From a virus, in IMG/VR virus record IMGVR_UViG_3300032278_004243, positions 1 to 61,053 of that record: a stretch of DNA of 61,053 bases; one strand, 5' to 3'. This document shows, piece after piece, positions 46,586-55,038 of the stretch; positions within the stretch are counted from its first letter, which is position 1, and every line of letters begins with the position of its first letter. The position numbers and the translations under genes are program-made. Below the pieces are notes generated by a model. It did not search any database and was not told where the DNA came from. It was given only the letters and a program-made list of their open reading frames with translations.

Positions 46586-47949
46586 TGAACGCGGTCGCGC
46601 TCCCCCTGACCGTGGCCGACATTGTCGCCGAGTACGAGGCGAAGGATGCGGCCATCGCCAGCGAGATCAAGGCGCTCGACGAAGCCTTCACGCGGCTCGA
46701 TATGGCCGCCACGGTGCAGGGCGCTTATGTCGAGCGCGTGGCCCAGCGGCCTTACCTGCACATCGACACCCTGCGCCGGAACTTGCTCAAGTCTGGCTGG
46801 CGCGCGGTTTATCAGCGCCTGCAGATCGATGCGATTGCCAGCGCCAAGGACCGCAAGCTTTTTGAACAGGCAATGGTCAGCCCGCCGCCGCTCACGGTGG
46901 AGACGGCCAAAGCGACCTTCGGCGACTATCTGATCCGTCCCCGCTTCCACATCCTGCGCGGCCTCGCCGAGGCGTTTTGCGCGCTCGATCCGGCCTATAA
47001 GTCGCACAGCCGCGTCCGCATCGGGGTCAAGGGCTTGCCCAAGCGCGTGGTGCTGAACCACTGGGGCGGCTTTTCCAGCACTTATGGCCGCGAACGGTTC
47101 CAGGACATGGCCAACGCGCTCGCCGCCTATCGCCGCCAGTCGCCGGTCGAGTGGTGCGAGATGCTGGACATCGACGACCAGCACAAAGCGGGCAGCGATG
47201 CCGTGATGAATGGTCGCGTGCTCAAGCGGTACAGGAACGCCGGGCAGGAGGAAGAGTACCACGCCCCCGATCGCGGTCTTACCATCCGCAAGTTCGGCAA
47301 CGGCAATGCTCACGTCTATTTCGACCAAGACGCGCTGCATGCCGTCAATCGCGCGCTGGCCGAGTTCTACGGCGAGGTCCTGCCCGATGCCGAGCCGGAG
47401 GGCGTGAAGCCCAGCTATAGCACTGCGGTAGCGAAGGACCTGCAGTTCTACTGGTCGCCACCCGAAGTCGTCGAGCGCGCGCTGGCGTTTGCAGGCATCC
47501 CCGATCTGCGCGAGTGGGGCCGCGACCACACCCGCCGTCCGGCGCCGATGCAGGTGCTGGAGCCGAGCTGCGGCGATGGTCGTATTCTCGATCTGTTGCG
47601 CACTTATGGGCACAACCGGTTTGGCATCGAGTACCATCGAGGCCGCGCAGCCGAGGCAAAGGCCAAGGGGCACGACGTCTTCTGCGCCAACTTCCTCGAT
47701 TGCGAACCAAGGCCGTTTGAGGCGGTGGTGATGAACCCGCCGTTCTATGGCCGGCACTACCTCTACCACGTCAGCCACGCTCTGCGCTTCGTCCAGCCGG
47801 GCGGCGTCCTCGTCGCCATCCTTCCCGCCACCGCGCGCTACGATCACGGCGATCTGCATGGCGAATGGGAAGACCTGCCCGTCGCCAGTTTTGCCGAGGC
47901 CGGCACCAACGTTCCCACTACCATGCTCAAGATCAGGAAGCCCGCATGA
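46585..47949 (+). CDS. DUF4942 and adenine methyltransferase protein
   Basis: This 454-residue protein has a helical N-terminal DUF4942-like region (about 1-280) and a C-terminal class I methyltransferase domain with motif I VLEPSCGDGRIL and motif IV VVMNPPFYG (Asn384-Pro-Pro-Phe), as in N6-adenine DNA methyltransferases. The product may protect phage DNA or mark the host genome. The same kind of gene is often found next to PRTRC cassettes. It precedes the ParB-like gene with a 4-base overlap. Confidence 0.8.
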   Translation: MNAVALPLTVADIVAEYEAKDAAIASEIKALDEAFTRLDMAATVQGAYVERVAQRPYLHIDTLRRNLLKSGWRAVYQRLQIDAIASAKDRKLFEQAMVSPPPLTVETAKATFGDYLIRPRFHILRGLAEAFCALDPAYKSHSRVRIGVKGLPKRVVLNHWGGFSSTYGRERFQDMANALAAYRRQSPVEWCEMLDIDDQHKAGSDAVMNGRVLKRYRNAGQEEEYHAPDRGLTIRKFGNGNAHVYFDQDALHAVNRALAEFYGEVLPDAEPEGVKPSYSTAVAKDLQFYWSPPEVVERALAFAGIPDLREWGRDHTRRPAPMQVLEPSCGDGRILDLLRTYGHNRFGIEYHRGRAAEAKAKGHDVFCANFLDCEPRPFEAVVMNPPFYGRHYLYHVSHALRFVQPGGVLVAILPATARYDHGDLHGEWEDLPVASFAEAGTNVPTTMLKIRKPA

Positions 47950-49427
47950 CTGAGAAAGCCCTGACCCTGCCGCTGTCGCTGATCCAGCCCGGCGGCAATC
48001 CTCGCCGGTTCTTCAATCCGGCCAAGCACGAGGAGCTGGTTGCGTCGATCCGCCTGCGCGGGCTGCTGCAGCCGCTGCTTGTCCGCCCCGCGCCAGATGG
48101 CGACAACTACCTGCTCGTCGCTGGCGGGCGGCGCTACCGGGCCGCGCTTGAGGTCTACGGCGCCGAGGGTCTGGTCCCGGTGATCAGCCGCGAGATGACC
48201 GATCAGGAAGCGCTCGAGGCTGCGATCGACGAGAACGACGTCCGCGAGGATGCCTCTGAAACCGAACAGGCCGACGCCGCGCTGCGCATCCTCGCCGCCT
48301 GCCAGGACGATCGCGCCGAGGCCGCGCGCCGTCTGGGCTGGTCGACCTTCAAGCTCGACCGCCGCCTTGCGCTCGCCGGGCTGTCCGATGCGGTGAAGGC
48401 CGCGCTGGACGAGCGCCGCATCAAGGTCGGCCATGCCGAGCTCCTTGCCGCCGTGCCAGCCGACAAGCAGGACAAAGCGCTGGAGACGATCCTCACCTCT
48501 GGCATCGATGTCGCCAAGACGCGCGAGCTGCTCCAGCGTGTGACGCAGAACCTTGCCGCGGCGACTTTCGACAAGACCGAATGTGCCGGATGCGGCTACA
48601 ACTCCGCCCGCCAGCGCGCGCTGTTCGAGACCCACGTCGAGGATGGCCACTGCACCAACGGCGCCTGCTTTGCGCTGAAGGTCGAGGCTGCCGAGAAGGC
48701 CCGCGCGGTGGCGGAGCCTGTGATTGAACCGGATTCCGGAGAGGCGAGTGACGAGAACCGCTCGGAGGCTGTGCCGAGTGTCGACCGTCCAAGTACCCCG
48801 GATAGCCCGCCTGCTTCCCAGCCGGAGCAGGCGGGCGCCCCTGCCGCAACAGAGCCGCAGAGCAATTTGCAGAAAACGCAAAGAACTCAAGCCGCGCCCG
48901 CCAAGCCCAAGGTCACCTCCGAAGGCCTCCGCACCAAGTTGAAGCCGGTGCGGGAGCAGGCCTGGCGCGCCGCCGTGGCCGCTGCGATCGCCGAGAGCGC
49001 TGATCACGTCCGCATCGCCGACTTTGCTGCGCAGTGCGTGACCAGCGGCTTGCATGTCAGCTTCGATCAGGTCGTCAGCCTTGCGGGCTATCTCGAGGTC
49101 GATCTCCGCACGACATGGCGCGTCGACGGCGATTTCTTGCACCCGCTCGGCAAGGACGAGCTCAAGTTCATTGCCGAGGAATGCGGCTTGATCGCGCATC
49201 TCGGCACGAAGCGGTTTGCCAATGTGCTGGCCGGCAAGACGCACGAGATTATCGCCAGCATGCTCCACGCCACCGGCTTCGACTGGGCTGGCCGCATTCC
49301 CAGCTGCATGTCGCTCGACGGCAAGTACGGCGCGCCGCCAGCCGCCGAGGAGCCGGCCGAACAGATCGCCGGGCCGGAAAGCGACGAGCCGCAGGCCGAC
49401 GTCACCCCTAAAACCGAAGAGGCCTGA
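47946..49427 (+). CDS. PRTRC ParB-like protein
   Basis: This 493-residue protein begins with a ParB/Srx-like domain (LPLSLIQPGGNPRRFFNPAKHEELVASIRLRGLLQPLLVRP, LLVAGGRRYRAAL) and helix-turn-helix (EAARRLGWSTFKLDRRLALAGL). A four-Cys region follows (ECAGCGYNSARQRALF...GHCTNGACF), then a long linker and a C-terminal helical domain. The Cys region and C-terminal domain distinguish PRTRC ParB proteins from partition ParB. It is the first PRTRC gene here and ends 4 bases before protein E. A DNA-binding nuclease or clamp role is possible. Confidence 0.85.
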   Translation: MTEKALTLPLSLIQPGGNPRRFFNPAKHEELVASIRLRGLLQPLLVRPAPDGDNYLLVAGGRRYRAALEVYGAEGLVPVISREMTDQEALEAAIDENDVREDASETEQADAALRILAACQDDRAEAARRLGWSTFKLDRRLALAGLSDAVKAALDERRIKVGHAELLAAVPADKQDKALETILTSGIDVAKTRELLQRVTQNLAAATFDKTECAGCGYNSARQRALFETHVEDGHCTNGACFALKVEAAEKARAVAEPVIEPDSGEASDENRSEAVPSVDRPSTPDSPPASQPEQAGAPAATEPQSNLQKTQRTQAAPAKPKVTSEGLRTKLKPVREQAWRAAVAAAIAESADHVRIADFAAQCVTSGLHVSFDQVVSLAGYLEVDLRTTWRVDGDFLHPLGKDELKFIAEECGLIAHLGTKRFANVLAGKTHEIIASMLHATGFDWAGRIPSCMSLDGKYGAPPAAEEPAEQIAGPESDEPQADVTPKTEEA

Positions 49428-49431
49428 TCCG

Positions 49432-49848
49432 ATGCTGATCACCAATCTGTTGCCGCTGCTCGCCCGCTATTCGCTCGGCTTTGACCTTGTCGCCGGGGCA
49501 GACGATGTCGTCACGCTTACCGTGATCCCGCGCAAGGCCGAAGGCGCCAAGCAAGCACTGGAACCCGGCGAGGCCCGCCCGATCTCGATCACCGGCACGG
49601 CGGCCGAGATCGACGAGCAGCTCGCCCTCGGCGCCGAGGGTGCGCTCGGCCAGATTTTCATCGCGCGCCGCGAACTGGCGGACCAGCTGGCCGAACAGCG
49701 CAAGGCCGCCGAGGACGCCAAGGCCGCAGTCGCGAGCAAGGCCAAGCCCGCCGCGAAGGCAGCGCCAGCGCCCACGCCCGCCAAGGCCGCACCGGTACCA
49801 ACGCCCGCGCCAGCCCCGGCGGCGGACGAGCCGCTCTCCCTCTACTGA
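49432..49848 (+). CDS. PRTRC protein E-like
   Basis: This 138-residue protein has an N-terminal alpha/beta part (MLITNLLPLLARYSLGFDLVAGADDVVTLTVIPRKAEGAKQ, then PISITGTAAEIDEQLALGAEGALGQIFIARRELA) and a low-complexity Ala/Pro/Lys tail. The first part matches the PRTRC E family by pattern and position (ParB-E-C-F-B-A-ThiF). Function unknown. Confidence 0.75.
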   Translation: MLITNLLPLLARYSLGFDLVAGADDVVTLTVIPRKAEGAKQALEPGEARPISITGTAAEIDEQLALGAEGALGQIFIARRELADQLAEQRKAAEDAKAAVASKAKPAAKAAPAPTPAKAAPVPTPAPAPAADEPLSLY

Positions 49849-49864
49849 TCGTCAGGAGCCTCCG

Positions 49865-50074
49865 ATGGAAGTCACCACGCTCACCCGCGTCTACCGCTAC
49901 GACGGCATCGACCTGCCGGTTCCGCCGCACCTCGCCGGCGATGCCGCCGCGCTGCGCGCTTATCACGCGACGCTCTACCCCGCGATCCTGAACGCCGAGG
50001 CGGTCGACCTGGGCGTGACCAACGGCGCGCTGGTGACCGAGTACCGCCGCGCTGTCGGCACCAAGGGCCGATGA
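49865..50074 (+). CDS. PRTRC protein C, ubiquitin-like
   Basis: This 69-residue protein (MEVTTLTRVYRYDGIDLPVPPHLAGDAAALRAYHATLYPAIL) matches PRTRC protein C, the small ubiquitin-like (Prok_Ub) component. Strand-turn-strand (VTTLTRVYRYDG) and the central helix fit a beta-grasp. It ends AVGTKGR, so cutting after the last Gly would expose a GTKG terminus. AGGAG precedes the ATG. It is the likely protein modifier of the cassette. Confidence 0.75.
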   Translation: MEVTTLTRVYRYDGIDLPVPPHLAGDAAALRAYHATLYPAILNAEAVDLGVTNGALVTEYRRAVGTKGR

Positions 50075-50271
50075 ACGGCGTCCCGCCACCGCCCCGCAAA
50101 ACCCTTCTGGAATGGATCGAAACCGATGACGGCGACACGTCCGGCGATGCCCGCCCCGTCTGCAGCATCTCGCAGCAGGCCCTCCATGCGACCCTCGGCG
50201 GCACGCTTGAAGGCAGCGGGCACGAACCTCTTGCGCCGCCAGCCCAGCTCTTCCTCGCGCCTCTCGGCTGA
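50071..50271 (+). CDS. Small frame overlapping PRTRC F start
   Basis: This 66-residue frame begins in an ATGA overlap with protein C and encodes a balanced sequence (MNGVPPPPRKTLLEWIETDDGDTSGDARPVCSIS). It shares DNA with the first 48 codons of protein F as annotated. Because the F frame in that stretch is Arg/Ser/Pro-rich and looks non-coding, this small gene may be real and F may start later (for example GTG at 50306). Confidence 0.4.
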   Translation: MNGVPPPPRKTLLEWIETDDGDTSGDARPVCSISQQALHATLGGTLEGSGHEPLAPPAQLFLAPLG

Positions 50272-51238
50272 TCTGGCGGGCAGGACGGTTGCGCTGTCGC
50301 CGGCGGTGCCGTTCGGCTTCGACGAGCCGCTGCCGCCGCACCACAAGCTGATTGGCCGCTGGATCGCCGCACATCAGCCGAGCGACCGGGTGATGACCCG
50401 GATGGAAGCGCGCCAGCACATCGAGGCGGCGTTTGATGCTGCGGTTATGGACGCGCTGGGGCGCATCGACATCGCCGACTTCCGCGTCGTGGTCTTGACC
50501 GGCGATGTCGAGAAACCGCCCGCGCTTGCGATCATCTGCGACAGCATCGGGCAGGTCGAACTTGGCTGGATCGAACAGACCAATGTGCTTGCGAATACGC
50601 TCAAGGGCCGCGTCGCTCCGGTGGGTTGGCGCGCGCGGGCCTACAAGGCGCTTGCCGATACGCTCGCCGCCGCGCTGCCGCTCTTCACCTACGACGAGAT
50701 GTTCGAAGAACTGGCGGGCATGTACTGGGACGGCGAGACTGAAGACGGTCCAGCCGTCCAGTCGGCAGAGATGCTTGGGTACGATCCCAACGACATCATC
50801 CTGCCGTCGCAGGTTCACGCCAAGAAGCCCGACTTCATGCTGGCCGAGAATGCCGCGCCGCTGAAGGGGCTCCCTCCCGCGCTGGCGGCGATCCTTCGTC
50901 GTCTCGACAAGGCCCACACCGCGCTGATCGCGATCAAGGAGGGCAATGCTTGGTGGTTCGAGCACGACCAGCTGCTCGAATACGCTCCGGAGTACGAGGA
51001 CGCTGCCTACCTGCCGCCCATGACGCTGGTCCCGGTCGATCACTTCAATGCCGAGGTCGACGAGGTCGGGCGCATGGGGATGGAAAGCATCTTCCAGAGC
51101 GCGGCGGGGCTTTGTCCGATCACCGATGTCGCCGCGATCAATCGCTGGTTTGAGACGCTGCGCCTCGGCGCCGATCTGCTGACCGCTGCGCAGGACCTGA
51201 TCGCATTCGATCCTTTTGCCGACCGGGGGCGAGCATGA
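50126..51238 (+). CDS. PRTRC protein F-like
   Basis: This 370-residue protein (or about 310 if it starts at GTG 50306) has a conserved body: IGRWIAAHQPSDRVMTRMEARQHIEAAFDAAVMDALGRIDIADFRVVVLTGDVEKPPALAIICDSIGQVELGWIE. Later come ALPLFTYDEMFEELAGMYWDGETED and AAINRWFETLRLGADLLTAAQ. Its size and position match PRTRC F. The first 50 residues are low-complexity. No catalytic motif is visible. Confidence 0.75.
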   Translation: MTATRPAMPAPSAASRSRPSMRPSAARLKAAGTNLLRRQPSSSSRLSADLAGRTVALSPAVPFGFDEPLPPHHKLIGRWIAAHQPSDRVMTRMEARQHIEAAFDAAVMDALGRIDIADFRVVVLTGDVEKPPALAIICDSIGQVELGWIEQTNVLANTLKGRVAPVGWRARAYKALADTLAAALPLFTYDEMFEELAGMYWDGETEDGPAVQSAEMLGYDPNDIILPSQVHAKKPDFMLAENAAPLKGLPPALAAILRRLDKAHTALIAIKEGNAWWFEHDQLLEYAPEYEDAAYLPPMTLVPVDHFNAEVDEVGRMGMESIFQSAAGLCPITDVAAINRWFETLRLGADLLTAAQDLIAFDPFADRGRA

Positions 51239-52020
51239 GCGTCTCGACCGAATTTCAGGCGACGGGCGGTGGCCTGATGCTGTCGCAGGCCATCCTGCTC
51301 TATCAAGACAGTGGCCGCAGCAATTTTTACGACGCCCCCAAGGCTTTCGCCAGCATGCACGGCATCGAGGAGCAGGACGGCAAGCCGGTGATCGCCGCCG
51401 GCGCCCCGCTCACCCGCGCACACCTGCGCAAGTGGACCTCGCTCCTTGGCCGTGCCGCCGCGCCGGAAATCCTGCCCGAAAACGTGCTGGTTTCGCACCC
51501 GGACATGCTGGCGTGGTGGATCCCCGAACGCGTCCGCATGGCGCACTTCGCGATCAGCCGCCCGACCGCTGACCTGAAGGTACTCGGCCAGCGCACCACA
51601 GTCGCGGTGCCCTATCCGGCGCACCTGCTGATTGCCACGCGGCGCAGCCTCGGCGTCTATGCCCTCACGGGCAACAAGCGGCCCACCGCCGAGACCGTGG
51701 CTTGTCACTCGCCGGTTCTGAACGTGTTCATCGATGGCAAGCTCTGCTGGGGCAACATCGCCAAGCCCAAGGCGCTCGGCATCGCTGCGATGGCGCAATT
51801 CGAAGCGGCGGTGTTCGACTCCTGGTCGACGCATCCCAACGCCGGGCAGGATCAGGCCATCACCGGCAAGGGCGGTCTGGTCCGCCTCTGGGATGATCTC
51901 GCCGCGCGCAAGGCAAAGACGTTCCCGGTCCGGCGCCTGAAGCCGTTTCTGACGACGGTGCGCGGCAAGACAAAGGGCCAGCCGCTGACGGTGGGCCAGC
52001 TGATCGCGGGAGGCGCATGA
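51235..52020 (+). CDS. PRTRC protein B, E2-like
   Basis: This 261-residue protein matches PRTRC protein B. Residues 158-174 read HSPVLNVFIDGKLCWGN, i.e. an H-x-P-x2-NV-x3-G-x2-C pattern like the HPN...C active site of ubiquitin-conjugating (E2) enzymes, with candidate active Cys171. The N-terminal part has AILLYQDSGRSNFYDAPKAFA. It would receive the small modifier from the ThiF-like protein and pass it on. 4-base overlaps join it to F and the next gene. Confidence 0.8.
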   Translation: MSVSTEFQATGGGLMLSQAILLYQDSGRSNFYDAPKAFASMHGIEEQDGKPVIAAGAPLTRAHLRKWTSLLGRAAAPEILPENVLVSHPDMLAWWIPERVRMAHFAISRPTADLKVLGQRTTVAVPYPAHLLIATRRSLGVYALTGNKRPTAETVACHSPVLNVFIDGKLCWGNIAKPKALGIAAMAQFEAAVFDSWSTHPNAGQDQAITGKGGLVRLWDDLAARKAKTFPVRRLKPFLTTVRGKTKGQPLTVGQLIAGGA

Positions 52021-52604
52021 TGCTGGAAACCCGCGAGCCCGACGCCATCCACGAACGCCTTCGCAAGGCGGTGGAGAAGAAGCAATCGTCCTACCTCTGG
52101 ATCCCGGAGCATTCGATCACCTTCACGCCGCGCTTGTTGCCGGTGATCTGCGGCGATGGCCGCGCGCTGTTCACTTTGAGGACGACCAACCAGCGGCCCG
52201 CGTACTGGATCATCCGGGGCTGCAGCACTTGGGGCTGTGGTTACGATCGCGAGGATTCGTCGGGGCCCGACTTTGCCGAGCTCACCGATGACCTGATGTA
52301 CGAACTTGAGGACCACTTTGGGCGCGGTCGCTGCGGCTACTCCGGCAACAGCCTGTTTTATCCGCGCCGGGAACGCATCCAGTGGTGCCAGTGCGAGGAA
52401 TGCGACGAGAAGCGCTGGAAGGCCCGCTGGCCAATGGTCGATGACGATGGCGGTTGCTCCTGGAGCCGCATGGACTGGCCGGAAGGGTTCCCGACCGTTC
52501 GGCACTGGCTGAGTTGGCAGGGCAACCTCTTGGACAACCAGCCGCGTTGGCCCGCCGATGTCGCGGTGCCGCTCCGCGCTCTTGATGTGCAGGTGGCAGC
52601 ATGA
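52017..52604 (+). CDS. Hypothetical protein within the PRTRC cassette
   Basis: This 195-residue protein, inserted between B and A, contains many Trp and Cys (WIIRGCSTWGCGYDREDSSGPDF, WCQCEECDEKRWKARWPM), suggesting a metal-binding domain. It is not part of the usual PRTRC set as I know it. ATG start overlaps B (ATGATG). Could be a cargo gene or a substrate or regulator. Confidence 0.55.
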   Translation: MMLETREPDAIHERLRKAVEKKQSSYLWIPEHSITFTPRLLPVICGDGRALFTLRTTNQRPAYWIIRGCSTWGCGYDREDSSGPDFAELTDDLMYELEDHFGRGRCGYSGNSLFYPRRERIQWCQCEECDEKRWKARWPMVDDDGGCSWSRMDWPEGFPTVRHWLSWQGNLLDNQPRWPADVAVPLRALDVQVAA

Positions 52605-53257
52605 GCCTCGCCGCCGACCCCACCGCCGCCGCGGTGCTGGAGGCTTTCCCCTGCCATCCGGTGCCGCCCATGGGCAGCGCACCCACCATCGATGCGCTGC
52701 GCGAGGCACGCGCCGGGCAGGGCTTCATCGTTGGCCAAAACGGCATAATGCTGATCCTGCGCAGGCCGTGGCTGGCGCTCGATTACCGCGTGACCGAGGG
52801 GCCGGAGTGCCATGTGCCTTACGGTGCGGTGGGCCCGGATGCGCTGCATTTCCGGTGCGGCAACATCCCCGCCGTGCTGATGGAACAGACGCTCGAGTAT
52901 TTCATCGCAGCGCTGCCGAACGAGGCCGCGGCTTTTATCCTCTGGCACGAACAGGCGCGGACGTTCCGCCTCGAGTTCCCGGAGATCGACGCCGCGACGC
53001 CCAGCCGCCTTGTCTACCGGCCGCCGGTGCTGGGGCAGGGCTGGCATCTGGTCTGCGACATCCACAGCCACGGCGCAGGGCATGCGTTCTTCAGCGGTAC
53101 CGACGATGCGGACGATGCGCACAGCACCAAGATCGCTGTCGTGGTCGGCACGCTCGGCACCGATTCCATCCCGACCTTCAAGGCGCGCCTCTGCGCCGGG
53201 GGCATGTTCCTGACCCTGCCAGGGTTGCCATTCGAGGGGGCGCCCGATGCAGCCTGA
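52601..53257 (+). CDS. PRTRC protein A, JAB/JAMM metalloprotease
   Basis: This 218-residue protein carries a JAMM motif: His155-x-His157-x7-Ser165-x-x-Asp168 (DIHSHGAGHAFFSGTDDA) with a candidate upstream Glu in LPNEAAAFILW (Glu108). JAB peptidases cut at the C-terminus of ubiquitin-like proteins to mature or remove them. PRTRC A proteins have this composition. It overlaps the ThiF-like gene by 11 bases. Confidence 0.85.
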   Translation: MSLAADPTAAAVLEAFPCHPVPPMGSAPTIDALREARAGQGFIVGQNGIMLILRRPWLALDYRVTEGPECHVPYGAVGPDALHFRCGNIPAVLMEQTLEYFIAALPNEAAAFILWHEQARTFRLEFPEIDAATPSRLVYRPPVLGQGWHLVCDIHSHGAGHAFFSGTDDADDAHSTKIAVVVGTLGTDSIPTFKARLCAGGMFLTLPGLPFEGAPDAA

Positions 53258-54047
53258 GAACCGTCACTACCTGCCCGCCAATATGCAGGACCGGGCGCTG
53301 AAGCTGCTGCTGATCGGCTGCGGCGGTAACGGTGCCCAGATGCTCATGGGGCTGGCCTCGCTCGATACGGCATTGCGAGAGATCTCGTCGCGCTCGCTCG
53401 ATGTCACCGTGGTGGATGACGACACCGTCAGCGAGGCCAATCTCGGCCGCCAGCCGTTCTACCGCTGCGATCTCGGTAATTCCAAGGCGCGCACGCTGGT
53501 CGAGCGGATCAACATCGCGCACGGGCTCAACTGGCATGCCGTGCATGGCCGGGCACCCGGGGCCATCGGCGTCGGCGGCCACGATCTCGTCATCACTTGC
53601 GTCGACACCGCCGCCGCTCGGCGCGCGATCGGCGCCGCGATGCAGCCAGACCCGCAGAACTACAATCACATCCCGCCCGCCTACTGGCTCGATCTCGGCA
53701 ACCGCGCCACCGACGGCCAGTTCCTGATCGGCCAGCCGGCGCGCAAGTACGATCGCGACGATCTGCGCCGCCTCCCCACCGTGCTCGAATACTTCCCCGA
53801 GCTCGCGGACGAGACCGTGGTCGAGGACGACGCGCCCAGCTGCTCGGTCGCCGAAGCGCTGGAGCGGCAAAGCCTCTTCATCAACCGCGTCGTCGCCAGC
53901 CATGCCCTGGTCTTGCTGTTCGAACTGCTCGGCCGCGGTTCGATCGGCCACGCCGGCGCCTTCATCAATCTCGCCAGCGGGCAGGCCGTGCCGATCCCGC
54001 TGCCCCCAATCCCGAACCCCACCGCGCAGGAGGCGCAAGCAGCATGA
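53247..54047 (+). CDS. PRTRC ThiF / E1-like enzyme
   Basis: This 266-residue protein has an adenylating-enzyme Rossmann fold: LLIGCGGNGA (Gly24-x-Gly-Gly-x-Gly29), VVDDD at 55-59, NLGRQP (65-70) and LGNSKARTLVERI, all E1/ThiF hallmarks. A likely thioester Cys is Cys199 (DDAPSCS), a position conserved before a helix VAEALERQSLFIN. It would activate the ubiquitin-like protein C with ATP. A GAGGGGG ribosome site lies 6 bases before its ATG. Confidence 0.85.
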   Translation: MQPENRHYLPANMQDRALKLLLIGCGGNGAQMLMGLASLDTALREISSRSLDVTVVDDDTVSEANLGRQPFYRCDLGNSKARTLVERINIAHGLNWHAVHGRAPGAIGVGGHDLVITCVDTAAARRAIGAAMQPDPQNYNHIPPAYWLDLGNRATDGQFLIGQPARKYDRDDLRRLPTVLEYFPELADETVVEDDAPSCSVAEALERQSLFINRVVASHALVLLFELLGRGSIGHAGAFINLASGQAVPIPLPPIPNPTAQEAQAA

Positions 54048-54721
54048 GCGAGACCAATCTGACCAACCTGATCAGCAGCGCTGTCGCTGCCCGCCTCGAT
54101 AGCGATTTCATCGAAAAAGAAATCCAGACCCGCGTCGACAAGCTGATCACCGAAAGCATCGACCGGGCGCTGCGCACCTACAGCGAAACTGGAAAGCTGA
54201 TTGAGAAGGCGGTGGAGGATTCGCTCCGCGTCGAACGCATCGATCTGCCGAGCTATGGCGTCACCGTCGCCAAGATGGTGAAGGCGGCCGTGGAGCATCA
54301 CGTCGCTGATATCGTGCAGGGCCGCCTCAAGCAGGATGTGGAGGAGCTGCTCCACCTCGCGCCGAAAACGGTGAAGCTTTCCGAGATCGCCGAGATGATG
54401 CTGGAGCAGCACAAAGGCGACGGTGAATATGGCGAGGTCACCACCTTCATCATCGGCGAAAGCTCGTACAAATCGCGGTGGTTTTATCTCGACGACGAGA
54501 AGGTGATCAAGGAGCGTGACAAGTACAGCTGCAAGTACCGACTGCTGGTCGGTGATGACGGCATCATCAGCTCGGTTTTCATCGGGGAGAGCAAAGCCAG
54601 CCCCGACCGCTGGATTGGCCGCTCTTACGGATTCGAACAGCGCCTTCGCGCGTTCGTCGCATGCGGCACCGTGATCGAATTCGACACGGAATACCCCTGC
54701 ACTACCGTGGGGGACTATTGA
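54044..54721 (+). CDS. Hypothetical protein after PRTRC ThiF
   Basis: This 225-residue protein (MSETNLTNLISSAVAARLDSDFIEKEIQTRVDKLITESIDRAL) has an N-terminal coiled-coil-like part and a C-terminal beta-rich part with RWFYLDDEKVIKERDKYSCKYRLLVGDDGIISSVF. It starts in a 4-base overlap with ThiF. It is not a ParM-like protein D. Not recognised. Confidence 0.6.
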   Translation: MSETNLTNLISSAVAARLDSDFIEKEIQTRVDKLITESIDRALRTYSETGKLIEKAVEDSLRVERIDLPSYGVTVAKMVKAAVEHHVADIVQGRLKQDVEELLHLAPKTVKLSEIAEMMLEQHKGDGEYGEVTTFIIGESSYKSRWFYLDDEKVIKERDKYSCKYRLLVGDDGIISSVFIGESKASPDRWIGRSYGFEQRLRAFVACGTVIEFDTEYPCTTVGDY

Positions 54722-54723
54722 CC

Positions 54724-55038
54724 ATGATCACCCAGCAAACCGCCACCGATATCGCCGTGCTCTACCGCGATATCGAGGCTGCCGAAGAGCTTCTCAAGCA
54801 GGTCAACGACGCGGTCGACAAGATGCATCAGGTCGACATCCGCGATGTGTTCGGGCGGCGCCAATATGCCTTGCAGCTCGGCATCCCCAGCGGCGGCAAC
54901 GGCCACCGCATCCTGCACGTGCCCTATCAGCTCGCAATTCCGGTGATCGAGGCGACCATCGCCAGCCACCGCGCCGCGATCAAAGCGCTGATGACCAAGG
55001 CCCGCGCCGAACTGGCGGGCGAGGCGGCGCAGGCATGA
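54724..55038 (+). CDS. Hypothetical protein
   Basis: This 104-residue helical protein (MITQQTATDIAVLYRDIEAAEELLKQVNDAVDKM) may form a coiled coil. It follows its neighbour by two bases and overlaps the next gene by 4. Not recognised. Confidence 0.6.
   Translation: MITQQTATDIAVLYRDIEAAEELLKQVNDAVDKMHQVDIRDVFGRRQYALQLGIPSGGNGHRILHVPYQLAIPVIEATIASHRAAIKALMTKARAELAGEAAQA

Noticed and set aside
47844-51043. Two long minus-strand frames opposite the PRTRC ParB, E, C and F genes
   Set aside because: Composition typical of antisense in GC-rich DNA; the plus-strand genes form a coupled operon with recognisable proteins.
54044-54721. Considered as PRTRC protein D (ParM-like)
   Set aside because: No actin-like phosphate-binding motifs or size; the N-terminus is coiled-coil-like.
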